Of a stretch of 64,000 nucleotides of DNA, positions 42,205 through 51,330 are shown piece by piece. A program made the position numbers and the translations under genes. Each line of letters opens with the position of its first letter. Within the stretch, counting starts at the first letter, position 1. This stretch comes from Ignavibacteriota bacterium (GTDB lineage: Bacteria; Bacteroidota; Ignavibacteria; UBA10030; UBA6906): assembly GCA_016707525.1 (NCBI GenBank), contig JADJHP010000007.1:124001-188000 (forward strand). Direction: 5' to 3'. The notes below the pieces were generated by a model. It was not told where the DNA came from. It made no database searches and worked only from the letters and a program-made list of their open reading frames with translations.

Positions 42205-43514
42205 GCGAGATCTTTCTCCTGCAGTCGTTTCTTCATCCGGACCGTCTTCACCTTGATGCCATCCACCGCCTCGATCGTCGCCTGCCAATCGCCGATCCGC
42301 ACTTCCGCCCCGCGCACGGGGACGGTGCCGATGAGGTGGATCACATACCCGCTCACGGTCACCACATCACGGGAATCCGGTATGACGGTGAACATGCTCG
42401 AGAAATCCAGCAGCGGCATCGCGCCATCCACCACGAATTCCGTATCGGACACCTTGTGCACCAGGATCGATTCCACATCGAACTCGTCGCGGATCTCGCC
42501 GACGAGCTCTTCGAGTACGTTCTCGAGGGTCACCAGGCCGGCGGTCCCGCCGTACTCATCGACGGCGATCGCCATGAGCATCCGCTTCGCGAGAAAGAGA
42601 TTGAGCGTGCGTTCAAGGGACATGGTCTCGGGGACGAACAACATCTCGCGCTTGATGTCGAGCAACCGGCCACCGGGGCCTGTTTCGCCCTTCAGCTTGA
42701 AGAGATCCTTCAGATGGATCATGCCCACGATGTTGTCCACATCGCGCTCGCAGAGCGGATACCGCGTGAACTGGTTTTCGAGGGCGATGGCGATATTATC
42801 TTCGATGGTTCGCATGGTCGACAGCGACACCAGCCCGGTCCGCGGGACCATCACTTCCCGCACGGTGCGGTCGCGCAACTCCATGGCACGCAGCGAGATG
42901 CTCTTGCCGGTGGAGGTGATCGTGGTCCCCTTGCTCAGCAGCAGCCGGAGTTCTTCTTCGGAATGGGCGATCTCGGTCTCCGACGCGGGCGGGATGCCGA
43001 TCATCCGGAGGAAGAAATTCGCCGTGCCGTTGAGCATCCAGATGAACGGCCGGAACACGACGAAGAACAGGTGCAGCGGTGATGCGATCGCGAGCGTCAC
43101 CCCCTGCGCACGCTGGATCGCGAGCGACTTCGGCGCAAGCTCGCCCAGCACGATGTGCAGGAACGTGATGATCCCGAAGCCAAGAGCGAACGAGAGCGTC
43201 GAGATGATGGTGGGATTGGAGACCCCCAGGGAGGCGAGCAACGGCTCCAGCATGTGGGCCACGAACGGTTCGCCCATCCATCCCAGGCCGAGACTGGTCA
43301 GCGTGATGCCGAGCTGCGTGGCCGACAGGTACGCATCGAGGTGGCCGATCACATCCTGGGCGATCCGCGCCCGCTTCGAGCCCCGTGCGGCGAGGGGTTC
43401 GATCTGCGTGGAGCGGACCTTGACAATGGCGAACTCAGCGGCAACAAAGAAGCCGTTGAGGAACACGAGGGCGAAAATGCCGCCCAATTGCAGGAGAATT
43501 GAGAATGCTTCCAT
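42201..43514 (-). CDS. CorC/HlyC-type CNNM-CBS membrane protein
   Basis: 437 residues: a CNNM (DUF21) membrane domain with four segments (FALVFLNGFFVAAEFAIVKV; TLTSLGLGWMGEPFVAHML; LSFALGFGIITFLHIVLGEL; LHLFFVVFRPFIWML), a CBS pair (VMVPRTGLVSLS, DEYGGTAGLVTLENVLEELV) and a C-terminal CorC_HlyC domain. This family is linked to Mg2+ or other divalent-metal export. No Shine-Dalgarno site precedes the ATG, and the predicted transcription start is 2 nt upstream of it. It begins a six-gene leftward run. Confidence 0.92.
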   Translation of the reverse strand: MEAFSILLQLGGIFALVFLNGFFVAAEFAIVKVRSTQIEPLAARGSKRARIAQDVIGHLDAYLSATQLGITLTSLGLGWMGEPFVAHMLEPLLASLGVSNPTIISTLSFALGFGIITFLHIVLGELAPKSLAIQRAQGVTLAIASPLHLFFVVFRPFIWMLNGTANFFLRMIGIPPASETEIAHSEEELRLLLSKGTTITSTGKSISLRAMELRDRTVREVMVPRTGLVSLSTMRTIEDNIAIALENQFTRYPLCERDVDNIVGMIHLKDLFKLKGETGPGGRLLDIKREMLFVPETMSLERTLNLFLAKRMLMAIAVDEYGGTAGLVTLENVLEELVGEIRDEFDVESILVHKVSDTEFVVDGAMPLLDFSSMFTVIPDSRDVVTVSGYVIHLIGTVPVRGAEVRIGDWQATIEAVDGIKVKTVRMKKRLQEKDLA

Positions 43515-43522
43515 AGATATAA

Positions 43523-43551
43523 AAGGTACACGAAAAGGGCAGGGAAAGCAA
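43523..43551 (-). promoter_or_regulatory. Sigma-70 type promoter of the CorC run; near-leaderless mRNA predicted
   Basis: On the minus strand TTGCTT (43551-43546), 17 bp, TACCTT (43528-43523); the predicted start is ~43516, 2 nt before the ATG. The -35 element borders the end of the GH13 gene. Confidence 0.55.
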
Positions 43552-43553
43552 CC

Positions 43554-45389
43554 TCACCTGCCCGTCGTGAATACCCTGTACCCGAGGGGCTCCAACAGCA
43601 ACCGCACCTCCCCACCCTTCACCGGCACATCCCACTCCCTATTCATGAAGATCTCATGGAACCGGCATGTGGGACCGGCATTGCCCGTCAATGCGGGCAT
43701 CTGCAGCCTCACCCCCCGCTCCTCCTTGGAGAAATTCAACACCACGAACACGCGCGAGGTCCCGGCCGTCCGCATGTACGCATACACATCCTTTTCCCGG
43801 TCCCCCTTCACCCGCTCGAACCCGCCATCGATGAGCGCACGGTTCGTGCGCCGGAGGGCATACAGCATCCGGTTCATGTCGCCCATGGCGCGCGGACGCG
43901 TCCAGTCGATAGCAACCTTTTCGAACAGATCCAGCGGACGATCGTTCGCCACCTCTTCACCATTATAAAGCAACGGCACACCGGGCAGAGTGTTCACGAG
44001 CACTGTGGCGACCTTCAATCCGGCTGGACCGAATTTCTTTACCGCCGGCGCCTCCCACGCGTTCTTGTCGTGGTTCGTCACGAACCGCATCCGCAACGAC
44101 CCCTGCGGGAACTGCAGCCGCTCGGTGCCGAGCACCTGGTCCAGCACGGCAAGCGGACGCTTCCCGCTGAACACCGGATCGAGCGCATCATACACATTCC
44201 ACGCGTACGTGAGATCGAATGCTTTCCGGTGATGCTCGGGAATGGATCCTTCGGAGAGCATCATCACGGGCTTCACCGCATCGAGCGCATCGCGCACATC
44301 CTCCCAGAAATCCGTCGGCACCATCTCGGCCACATCGCACCGGAACCCATCGATGCCGATATCGCGCACCCACCACACCAGCATCTCTTTCATATACGCA
44401 CGCAACCCGGCCTTGCTGTAGTCCAGGTCCGCCACATCGTGCCAGTCGGCGTTCGGCGGGATGATCTCGCCCTTCTCGTTGCGCGTGAACCAGTCGGGAT
44501 GCTCTTCCATGAGCTTGCTGTCCCACGACGTGTGATTCGCCACCATGTCGATGATGAGCTTCATGCCCGCCGCATGCACCGTGGCAAGCAACTGCTTGAA
44601 GTCGTCCATCGTGCCGAACTCGGGATTGATGCCGTAGTAATCCTGCACGGCATACGGACTCCCGAGCGTCCCCTTGCGGTTCTTCACCCCCACCGGGTGG
44701 ACAGGCATGAGCCAGAGCGTGGTGATCCCGAGTTCTTTCAGTTCGGGGATCCGCCGCTCGAGTCCCTTGAACGTCCCTTCGGGGGAGAATGAGCGGAGAT
44801 ACACGGAATAGATCACGGCGTCGCGCACCCACGGCGCACTCACCCGCGCCTGCGTATCGGCGAACGGGCCTTTGAGGAGAGCCTCGACCCCGGAGGTCTC
44901 GACGATGGTGATGGGGCGGTAGATCCCGCCGCCACCCGAATAGTCTTTCACGAGCACGGCAATGGTGTTCTCGCCGGACTTCACCACGTTGCTCAGGTCC
45001 ATCACGAACGGATCGCTGTACCCTGTATGCTCGCCGATGGACACGCCGTTCACCCACACTTCGGCGTCATCGTCCACACCTGCAAAATGAATGCTCAGCG
45101 GCTGCATCGGGGCATCCACCCGGAAGGTCCGGAAGAACCACCCCCAGCCATCGTACTTCGCAAGCCCGGGATACGCCTCCCAGAAATCCGGCGTTTGCAC
45201 CTTCTGCCACTTCGAGCGGTCCAGCTCCGGACGGTACCACTTCTCCGCCGGTCCCGCATGCGTCGAGTCGGCGGTGAAGAGCCATGTGCCGTCGAGCGAG
45301 ATGCGGAGCGGCGTTGCCGGCGCAGCACTCATGACGATGCCCCCCATGCAGAACAGCATGAACATGCCGATGGATCTGCGCATTGCCAT
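43554..45389 (-). CDS. Exported GH13 alpha-amylase family enzyme with N-terminal beta-sandwich
   Basis: 611 residues. After a signal peptide (GMFMLFCMGGIVMSAAPA) comes a beta-sandwich domain of the glycoside hydrolase family 2 sugar-binding type (DGTWLFTADST, GWGWFFRTFRVD, VWVNGVSIGEHTGYSDPF). The GH13 barrel follows with YGINPEFGTMDDFKQL, MVANHTSWDS, nucleophile Asp in GFRCDVAEM, acid Glu in MLSEGS and FVTNHDKN. It acts on alpha-glucans, probably in the periplasm or outside. It is cotranscribed with two acyltransferase-type genes upstream (21-bp spacing). Confidence 0.9.
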   Translation of the reverse strand: MAMRRSIGMFMLFCMGGIVMSAAPATPLRISLDGTWLFTADSTHAGPAEKWYRPELDRSKWQKVQTPDFWEAYPGLAKYDGWGWFFRTFRVDAPMQPLSIHFAGVDDDAEVWVNGVSIGEHTGYSDPFVMDLSNVVKSGENTIAVLVKDYSGGGGIYRPITIVETSGVEALLKGPFADTQARVSAPWVRDAVIYSVYLRSFSPEGTFKGLERRIPELKELGITTLWLMPVHPVGVKNRKGTLGSPYAVQDYYGINPEFGTMDDFKQLLATVHAAGMKLIIDMVANHTSWDSKLMEEHPDWFTRNEKGEIIPPNADWHDVADLDYSKAGLRAYMKEMLVWWVRDIGIDGFRCDVAEMVPTDFWEDVRDALDAVKPVMMLSEGSIPEHHRKAFDLTYAWNVYDALDPVFSGKRPLAVLDQVLGTERLQFPQGSLRMRFVTNHDKNAWEAPAVKKFGPAGLKVATVLVNTLPGVPLLYNGEEVANDRPLDLFEKVAIDWTRPRAMGDMNRMLYALRRTNRALIDGGFERVKGDREKDVYAYMRTAGTSRVFVVLNFSKEERGVRLQMPALTGNAGPTCRFHEIFMNREWDVPVKGGEVRLLLEPLGYRVFTTGR

Positions 45390-45410
45390 ACTCCTTTCAT
45401 GGACAAATCC

Positions 45411-46565
45411 CTACTGAAGAGGTCCAACGATGAACGCGATCACAAAACTCACAACGACGCCCCACTGGATCCGCAGCTTCCACTTCGGGTCCAGGCGCCG
45501 CACGCGGTCCCATGCCATCGCCAGGGCGAACATGATGGCAAGCAGGACCAGCGTCCACACCAGCGCGACCGGCAGGGTGAACGTATGATCCGACCACCGC
45601 CGGAAATTGAACGAACCGTAGTCACCATAGATCAGCATCAGGTGCACGGTATACACAAGAAGCGATTCCCTTCCGACCATCGTGACCAGGGACCGCGGGG
45701 AGACACCCTTGCGCACCTCATACGCCATTGCCCCCGCCGCGAACAGCATCACGATGCCGAGGCGGAGCAGGACGAATGCGGGGCTGTACCTCCAGTAGTC
45801 GTACGTCGGATACACCCATGCCAGCGGGATGAGGATGAATGAGAGCACAAGAAGTACGGCGCCGGCAGTGGCGAAGGGGCGGATCGGGAACACGGGACCG
45901 CTTTCCGGCGTGGGACGGTCCTGCGACAACGTAAAGGCATGGCCGGCGATCGCCCCCACGAGGATGAACGCCATCCAGGGGAACACCGGGAAGAGCGAGA
46001 AATGGAGGCCGTTCATGTACGCGGCGAGAGGCGCGGGCATCACGGTGAGCCAGTCCACGCCCCAGACGAACGGGGTCACGAACAGGATGATCAGCGCAAC
46101 ACCTCCTGCCACCCGGTAGAGCAACTTCTCGGTGCGCACCAGGAACACGACCGCCTGAAGAAAGAGCAGGCTCACGGCGATGCAATGCAGGACGTCCGCC
46201 TGGAGGAAGACAAGATACTGCCGCTCGGTGAATCCTTCCAGGATCGCCTTCAGGTTGAACTTGGGCAGGTGGAGCATGTAGGCAAGGATCAGGATGAAGA
46301 GCAGCCGCCAGACCTGACGCAGCAGCGGCGTGCCCACCGTCAGATAGGAGTCCAGCTTCCGGCGCGTCGTGACCGCGAACGCCATCCCTGAAGCGAACAG
46401 GAACGTCGGCGCGACGAGCCCGTTGATGAAGTTGATCACCTCAAACCACGGTGCGTCCGCAATACCCTTCTGGATCGTGGCATTGACGACGTGGGTCTCG
46501 ATCATCACGATCACGGCCCAGCCGCGGAGCAGATCGATGAACGCCAACCGGCGGGAAGGGGCCAT
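45411..46565 (-). CDS. Multi-spanning acyltransferase-type membrane protein (HGSNAT/DUF1624-like), copy 1
   Basis: 384 residues with about ten membrane segments. It starts RRLAFIDLLRGWAVIVMIETH; the D-x-x-R-G and a following His are characteristic of the heparan-alpha-glucosaminide N-acetyltransferase / DUF1624 fold, which passes acyl groups across the membrane to a sugar. Other typical parts are NGLVAPTFLFASGMAF and QADVLHCIAVSLLF. It is 18 bp after its paralog and 21 bp before the GH13 gene. The acyl donor and acceptor are unknown. Confidence 0.75.
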   Translation of the reverse strand: MAPSRRLAFIDLLRGWAVIVMIETHVVNATIQKGIADAPWFEVINFINGLVAPTFLFASGMAFAVTTRRKLDSYLTVGTPLLRQVWRLLFILILAYMLHLPKFNLKAILEGFTERQYLVFLQADVLHCIAVSLLFLQAVVFLVRTEKLLYRVAGGVALIILFVTPFVWGVDWLTVMPAPLAAYMNGLHFSLFPVFPWMAFILVGAIAGHAFTLSQDRPTPESGPVFPIRPFATAGAVLLVLSFILIPLAWVYPTYDYWRYSPAFVLLRLGIVMLFAAGAMAYEVRKGVSPRSLVTMVGRESLLVYTVHLMLIYGDYGSFNFRRWSDHTFTLPVALVWTLVLLAIMFALAMAWDRVRRLDPKWKLRIQWGVVVSFVIAFIVGPLQ

Positions 46566-46583
46566 AGCCGATCCTGATGTGGA

Positions 46584-47723
46584 TTACCAGGGTTTGGTCA
46601 GGAAGAAATAGAGCAGGGTACTCACGGACCCCGCCTGGAACAGCTTGAGCGGATAATAGTGATGTTCCCGCAGCGTGTTGCGGGCATGGACCAGCGTGAT
46701 CATGAGGAGGAGCACGCCGAGGGCGACGAGCACCGCCAGCGGGGCGTCGAGATGCTGGCCGATGATCTGCATGAGTCCGGGGTTCACTGCGGAACCGTAC
46801 ACCAGGAGAAGATGCACGGCATAGACGACGAGCGATGCCTGCCCGAGGGTGACGAGGTTCCGTGCGAGCACGGGCGGCAGGCTGCGGATATGGAAAAAGC
46901 CCGCGGTCAGAGATGCGATGATGCCGATACGGATGAGGAACCAGTTCGGGCTGGTCTTCCAGAAATCGTGCGGCGGATAGACCGTGACAGGCACGGCATC
47001 CAACACCAGGCCGAGGATCCCGAGCACGACGCCCACCTGAAGGATCGAACGGAGGTACAGGAACTCCTCGCCACGGCGGCGGGCAAGGGTGTACAGCGTG
47101 CCGATCAACGTGCCGGTGAACAGATATCCTGCGAACGGAAAGATCGGGAAGAGCGAGGGGATACTCTGATTGAAGTACGGCGCGAGCACGGGTCCGACCA
47201 CGGGCACGAGGCTCGTCTGCCACACAAGCGGCGACGCAAGAATGATCACCGTCGCGAGCGAACCGGTCGCGACCGCGAACCTGCCCGGCGTGCGCGTGAT
47301 GATCACCAGGAGCTGCAGCAGGATGATGCTCACCGCGAGGCAGTGCAGGATATCCACCTGCACCATCATCGCGAACTCGGACGGCTGCATGTTGGTGAGG
47401 ATCTTGTTCAGCGAGAAGAACGGGAAGTGCAGCACATACCCGAGCGCGAGCAGCATCAGCATCTTGCTCAGGCGCTTGCGCGCGGCGCTGCCGAACGCGA
47501 CGTATTCATTCCAGCGGCGCATGGCGACCACCGCGAACGCGAACCCGGAGACGAACAGGAACATGGGTGCCGTGAACCCGCGCACCGCATCGTACAGGCG
47601 GAACCATTCGGTGGCCCGTGCGGCGGGACTCAGGACGGAATCGATGCTGTGGCCGATCACCATCACGACGACGGCGAAGCCACGCATGAAATCCAGGGAT
47701 TGGACGCGTTGCGTGTGATGCAT
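46584..47723 (-). CDS. Multi-spanning acyltransferase-type membrane protein, copy 2
   Basis: 379 residues from the ATG at 47723 (AAAGAG upstream). It is clearly homologous to the next gene: QSLDFMRGFAVVVMVIGHSI, RGFTAPMFLFVSGFAFAVV, QVDILHCLAVSIILLQ and LVVYAVHLLLVYGS match in order. The two look like a tandem duplication that has diverged. It is preceded by a response regulator 46 bp upstream on the same strand. Confidence 0.75.
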   Translation of the reverse strand: MHHTQRVQSLDFMRGFAVVVMVIGHSIDSVLSPAARATEWFRLYDAVRGFTAPMFLFVSGFAFAVVAMRRWNEYVAFGSAARKRLSKMLMLLALGYVLHFPFFSLNKILTNMQPSEFAMMVQVDILHCLAVSIILLQLLVIITRTPGRFAVATGSLATVIILASPLVWQTSLVPVVGPVLAPYFNQSIPSLFPIFPFAGYLFTGTLIGTLYTLARRRGEEFLYLRSILQVGVVLGILGLVLDAVPVTVYPPHDFWKTSPNWFLIRIGIIASLTAGFFHIRSLPPVLARNLVTLGQASLVVYAVHLLLVYGSAVNPGLMQIIGQHLDAPLAVLVALGVLLLMITLVHARNTLREHHYYPLKLFQAGSVSTLLYFFLTKPW

Positions 47724-47769
47724 CTCTTTTCTTGGATCCAGCTGAGGTACGGCTCCGGAAGGACAGCTC

Positions 47770-48138
47770 CTACGAACGGATCTTCTCGAGGATGATCCTC
47801 TCCAGCTCGTCAAGGTCGACGGGCTTGGTGATATATGCTGCCCCGCCCATCTCCCTGCCGAACTTCCGTGCATAGAAGTCATCGACGGCAGTAAGAAAGA
47901 TGAAGGGCAGCCCGGCGTGTTCCTTCTTCACGGTCTCAAAGAGCTCGAACCCGTTGGTGACGGGCATGACCAGATCGGAGACCACGATACTGGGACTGTG
48001 GGTACGGATGGCCTGGATGGCCTCGTCCGCTCCGCCGACAGCCTCGACCCTGAATCCACGATCCATCAGTCCGGCACGGGTGGTGGCCAGGATGGAGGGT
48101 TCGTCATCTACAAGCAGAACGAGCTTGTCCTTGTGCAT
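47770..48138 (-). CDS. Single-domain response regulator
   Basis: 122 residues, receiver domain only: Asp11/Asp12, phospho-acceptor Asp55 (VVSDLVMP), Thr in FLTAV and Lys in YITKPVD. No output domain. It lies between hpnE and the acyltransferase pair in the same orientation. A partial promoter match (TTGCAT-N17-GATATT) overlaps the gap upstream but is weak. Its kinase is not adjacent. Confidence 0.87.
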   Translation of the reverse strand: MHKDKLVLLVDDEPSILATTRAGLMDRGFRVEAVGGADEAIQAIRTHSPSIVVSDLVMPVTNGFELFETVKKEHAGLPFIFLTAVDDFYARKFGREMGGAAYITKPVDLDELERIILEKIRS

Positions 48139-48193
48139 CCAGTTCCTTGAGGTCGAATTATCTCAATATCCCCAATTTTCATCATAAATGCAA

Positions 48194-49522
48194 TCAGATG
48201 GCCCCTCGCATCTGCCGGGCAGCTTCTTCCCCGCTCCGGATAGCGCCTTCAATGGTCGCCGGCAGACCGGTTCCGGTCCAATCCCCTGCCAAAAACAGGT
48301 TCGAAATGGGGGTTCTGACCCCCGGGCGGTGCCGGGCGACGGCCGGGGTGAGGGAGATCGTCGCGGCTTTTTCCCTGATCGCGAGCGCGTGATACGGGGT
48401 ACCCACCGTCGGCCCAAATACCTCACGCATCTCCTGAACGGCGATCGCGGTCAGTTCATCCTTCGAAAGGTCCACGGTATCGTACGCCGCACTGATCGTC
48501 ACGGCGATGTGCTTCCCGCGCCGGAAGACCCAGTGGATGGTCCGCCCGATGAACCCCACCGCATCCTGTTCCATGAACTGCTCGCGGAACCAGAGGTGCA
48601 ACGAGACGATCGGCGCGGACGGCGCCGCCGCTATCCGCACGATGTCCTCCGGCACTGAAGCGTGATCCGGGTACAACCCTGCAGCAGCGGTGTGCGGTAC
48701 GGCAAGGATGGCGGCGCGGCAGCGGATGTCGGTGCCATCGGCAAGCCGGGCGGCGACGACGCGGCCGTTCTCCATCGCGAGCGAGCGGACATCGGCGCCG
48801 CACCGGACCACACCACCATGCTCTTCAATGAATCGCGTCGCCGGTTCCGCGAACAGCTCGCTGAGTCCGGCCTGCGGAAACACCAACGCCGCATGATGCC
48901 AGTGGCCAAGGAACGCGATGCGCAGGGCATCGAGGAACGCTCCCGCCTGTGCGGTGTCCACGCGCTCATTCATGATGGACACAGCCAGCGGGCCCCAGAA
49001 CGATTCGCGCACGGATGCCGGTTGATGCGTATGCCCGAGCCACTCCGCCACGGTCCCCCCGCCATCCATCGTGAACCGTTGGTCCGCGTTCCGTTGCATG
49101 GCAATGCCCGCACGAAGGACGGCGATGCGTTCGCTGAAGGAGAAGAGGGACGATGTGAGGATGCCCCACGCAAGGTTGAGAGGGGGCGCAAGGCGTGGCA
49201 GCGTGAACCGGACGAAGCCGCGGGAAGGATGATGATAGAGAAGTGCGGGGCGTTCCTGCACGCGCAGCAGATGGCGCGAACCGATCGTTGCCGTGAGCGC
49301 CAGCGTGCGGTCGTAGCCGGCAATGAGCAGATGCTGCCCGTTGTCCACGACGTCGCCGGTCACACGGTCGATGAACGACGCCGCACGTCCGCCCGTGCGG
49401 GCGCGCTGCTCGAGAAGGACGACGGGGATGCCGGAGGAGGTGAGACGGACGGCAGCCGCGAGGCCGCTCAGTCCGCCACCCACGATCACGACGGGTTGGC
49501 TGTCGATGGGCGCTGCCACCAC
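48194..49522 (-). CDS. hpnE: Hydroxysqualene dehydroxylase HpnE
   Basis: 442-residue FAD enzyme that reduces hydroxysqualene to squalene. The Rossmann motif VVIVGGGLSGLAAAVRL, RTGGRAASF and the C-terminal NLFLAGDWTGTGLPATIEGA match squalene-associated desaturase-like proteins. A GTG start at 49522 lies 37 bp inside hpnD. With hpnD and hpnC it forms the three-step bacterial squalene route. No squalene-hopene cyclase is in the window. Confidence 0.92.
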   Translation of the reverse strand: MVAAPIDSQPVVIVGGGLSGLAAAVRLTSSGIPVVLLEQRARTGGRAASFIDRVTGDVVDNGQHLLIAGYDRTLALTATIGSRHLLRVQERPALLYHHPSRGFVRFTLPRLAPPLNLAWGILTSSLFSFSERIAVLRAGIAMQRNADQRFTMDGGGTVAEWLGHTHQPASVRESFWGPLAVSIMNERVDTAQAGAFLDALRIAFLGHWHHAALVFPQAGLSELFAEPATRFIEEHGGVVRCGADVRSLAMENGRVVAARLADGTDIRCRAAILAVPHTAAAGLYPDHASVPEDIVRIAAAPSAPIVSLHLWFREQFMEQDAVGFIGRTIHWVFRRGKHIAVTISAAYDTVDLSKDELTAIAVQEMREVFGPTVGTPYHALAIREKAATISLTPAVARHRPGVRTPISNLFLAGDWTGTGLPATIEGAIRSGEEAARQMRGAI

Positions 49523-50379
49523 GGACCGCGTTTCAACCAGGAGTACTTGAGGTTATGGCTCAACCAGTAGCGGAACGCGATGAGCACTTTCAGGAATTTC
49601 GGGATGGAGATCCTGCGTTCGAACACATTATAGTCGGACGCGATGATGCGGTTGAGCGTATGGGCATAGATGGACCACATGATGCGCGCGGCGAAGAAGT
49701 ACCGCTTGTCCTCGTCCTTCAGCGCGGCACGGGCGAGGTCGAAGTACATGCTTGCGCGGCGGCATTCGAAACGCATGAGCTCCACGAATGCCGGCGTGTA
49801 CCGGCTGTGCAGCAGATCGTCCTCGGTGTAGCCGAAGCGCCGCATGTCCTCGAGCGGAAGATAGATCCGCCCGCGCTTCGCATCGTCCTGCAGGTCGCGC
49901 AGGATGTTGGTCAACTGCAGCGCGATGCCGAGGTTCACCGCATACTCGTGCGTGGATTCATTCTTGTAGCCGAAGATCTTCCTGCACATCAGTCCGACCG
50001 ACGATGCCACGAGGTAGCAGTAGTCCTTCAGTTCCGCGAACGTTTCGTACCGGGTCTTGTGCAGGTCCATCTCCATCCCGCGGATGAGCTCATAGAAATG
50101 CTCGACGGGGATGTGGAAAGCGTTCGCGGTGGCGCTCAACTGATTGAGCAGCGGGGACGAGGAGGTCCCGCGGATCGCCTTGCCCAGCTCCATCCGCCAC
50201 CGGCGCAACATGACGGTCTTCTTCCGTTCGTCCCGTTCCTCATCCACGATGTCATCCGTGGTCCGGCAGAACGCATAGACGGTATGGATCGCCTCACGCT
50301 CCCGGCGCGGGAGCAGGGAGAACGAATAGTAGAAGCTGGTGTTGCTGCTTCGCGTTATGGCTGTGGCTGTCGCGCTCAT
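49486..50379 (-). CDS. hpnD: Presqualene diphosphate synthase HpnD
   Basis: 297 residues. It condenses two farnesyl diphosphates to presqualene diphosphate. Both Asp-rich motifs of the squalene/phytoene synthase family are present: FCRTTDDIVDEERDE and NILRDLQDDAKRGRIY. The start overlaps the hpnC stop (ATGA), and hpnE begins inside its 3' end, so all three enzymes should be made together. Confidence 0.93.
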   Translation of the reverse strand: MSATATAITRSSNTSFYYSFSLLPRREREAIHTVYAFCRTTDDIVDEERDERKKTVMLRRWRMELGKAIRGTSSSPLLNQLSATANAFHIPVEHFYELIRGMEMDLHKTRYETFAELKDYCYLVASSVGLMCRKIFGYKNESTHEYAVNLGIALQLTNILRDLQDDAKRGRIYLPLEDMRRFGYTEDDLLHSRYTPAFVELMRFECRRASMYFDLARAALKDEDKRYFFAARIMWSIYAHTLNRIIASDYNVFERRISIPKFLKVLIAFRYWLSHNLKYSWLKRGPWWQRPSTANPS

Positions 50380-51245
50380 ATCGGTCGTTGCAGGACTGCG
50401 TCGATCAGGATCTTCGCTTTGTGCCGTTTCCTCAATGTGGGCCGTGTGCGGCGGACGTCATAATTGATGTCAGCGATCCGGTCCAGGATCGCCACACCTC
50501 CCCGTACGGTCAGGGACAGTTCGAGTTTCAGCCGCCCCGGCACGAGCCCGAGGATCGAGGACCCTCCACGGAGAAATTCCCTTGCACGTTCCACCTGGAA
50601 CGCCATCAGCTCGCGGAACCGGCCATCCTGGGAGGAGCCCTGATTCTGAACCTCAGTATACCCAAATCGGGACATTTCGTCAAGCGGAACGTAGCACCGC
50701 CCCCGGCTGAGGTCGACGGCGTAGTCCTGATAGAAGTTTGCCAGCTGCAGGCCGGTACAAATGGCATCCGACGGGGCGGTGGTTTCGGCCCTGGACTGTC
50801 CGAAAAGGTGGAGCACCAGCCGTCCGACGGGATTCGCGGAATACCTGCAATACTCCAGCACATCCTCAAAGGTCCGGTACCGTTTCACGGTCACATCCAT
50901 CCGAAAAGCATGGAGGAGGTCGAGGAGAAGCTGTTTGGGGATCCCGGTTTCTTCCGCAGTTGCCATAATGGCAATGAAGATCGGGTCGGTGGCATCGCCT
51001 TCGTAGGCCTTATGGAGCCCGGATTCCCACGCATCCAGCAGGGCGAGGCGCTCCGCGGGTGTCCGGTCGCCCTCATCGGCGTAATCGTCGGCGGTCCGGG
51101 CAAAAGCGTACACGGCCGCGACATACGGCCTGATCCGGGCAGGCAGCGCGAGCGATGCCACGGGGAAGTTCTCATAATGCGACCGGGCGAGGGCTTCACA
51201 GTGGGCAAACGCGTCCCTGGCCGGTGATGGATCTGAGGCCGTCAT
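50376..51245 (-). CDS. hpnC: Hydroxysqualene synthase HpnC
   Basis: 289 residues from the ATG at 51245. It converts presqualene diphosphate to hydroxysqualene. HYENFPVASLALP is the typical HpnC N-terminus; the Asp-rich motifs are FARTADDYADE and FYQDYAVDLSRGR. A longer frame to 51323 reads through the promoter and is rejected. There is no good Shine-Dalgarno site, and the predicted transcription start coincides with the A of the ATG, so the mRNA is probably leaderless. Confidence 0.92.
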   Translation of the reverse strand: MTASDPSPARDAFAHCEALARSHYENFPVASLALPARIRPYVAAVYAFARTADDYADEGDRTPAERLALLDAWESGLHKAYEGDATDPIFIAIMATAEETGIPKQLLLDLLHAFRMDVTVKRYRTFEDVLEYCRYSANPVGRLVLHLFGQSRAETTAPSDAICTGLQLANFYQDYAVDLSRGRCYVPLDEMSRFGYTEVQNQGSSQDGRFRELMAFQVERAREFLRGGSSILGLVPGRLKLELSLTVRGGVAILDRIADINYDVRRTRPTLRKRHKAKILIDAVLQRPI

Positions 51246-51251
51246 ACAATA

Positions 51252-51280
51252 AAGATATCCTTTGTACGTCTCAAGGTCAA
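51252..51280 (-). promoter_or_regulatory. Sigma-70 type promoter of hpnCDE; leaderless mRNA predicted
   Basis: On the minus strand TTGACC (51280-51275), 17 bp, TATCTT (51257-51252). Position +1 would be 51245, the first base of the hpnC ATG. Confidence 0.65.
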
Positions 51281-51285
51281 ACACC

Positions 51286-51314
51286 TTGCTCTTTTGCCGG
51301 ATTTGGCGTATCTT
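51286..51314 (+). promoter_or_regulatory. Sigma-70 type promoter of the tRNA-tilS operon
   Basis: TTGCTC (51286-51291), 17 bp, TATCTT (51309-51314), predicted start near 51321, 10 nt before the tRNA. Its -35 element lies 5 bp from that of the divergent hpnC promoter. Confidence 0.6.
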
Positions 51315-51330
51315 ATGAGGCATTATCCGT

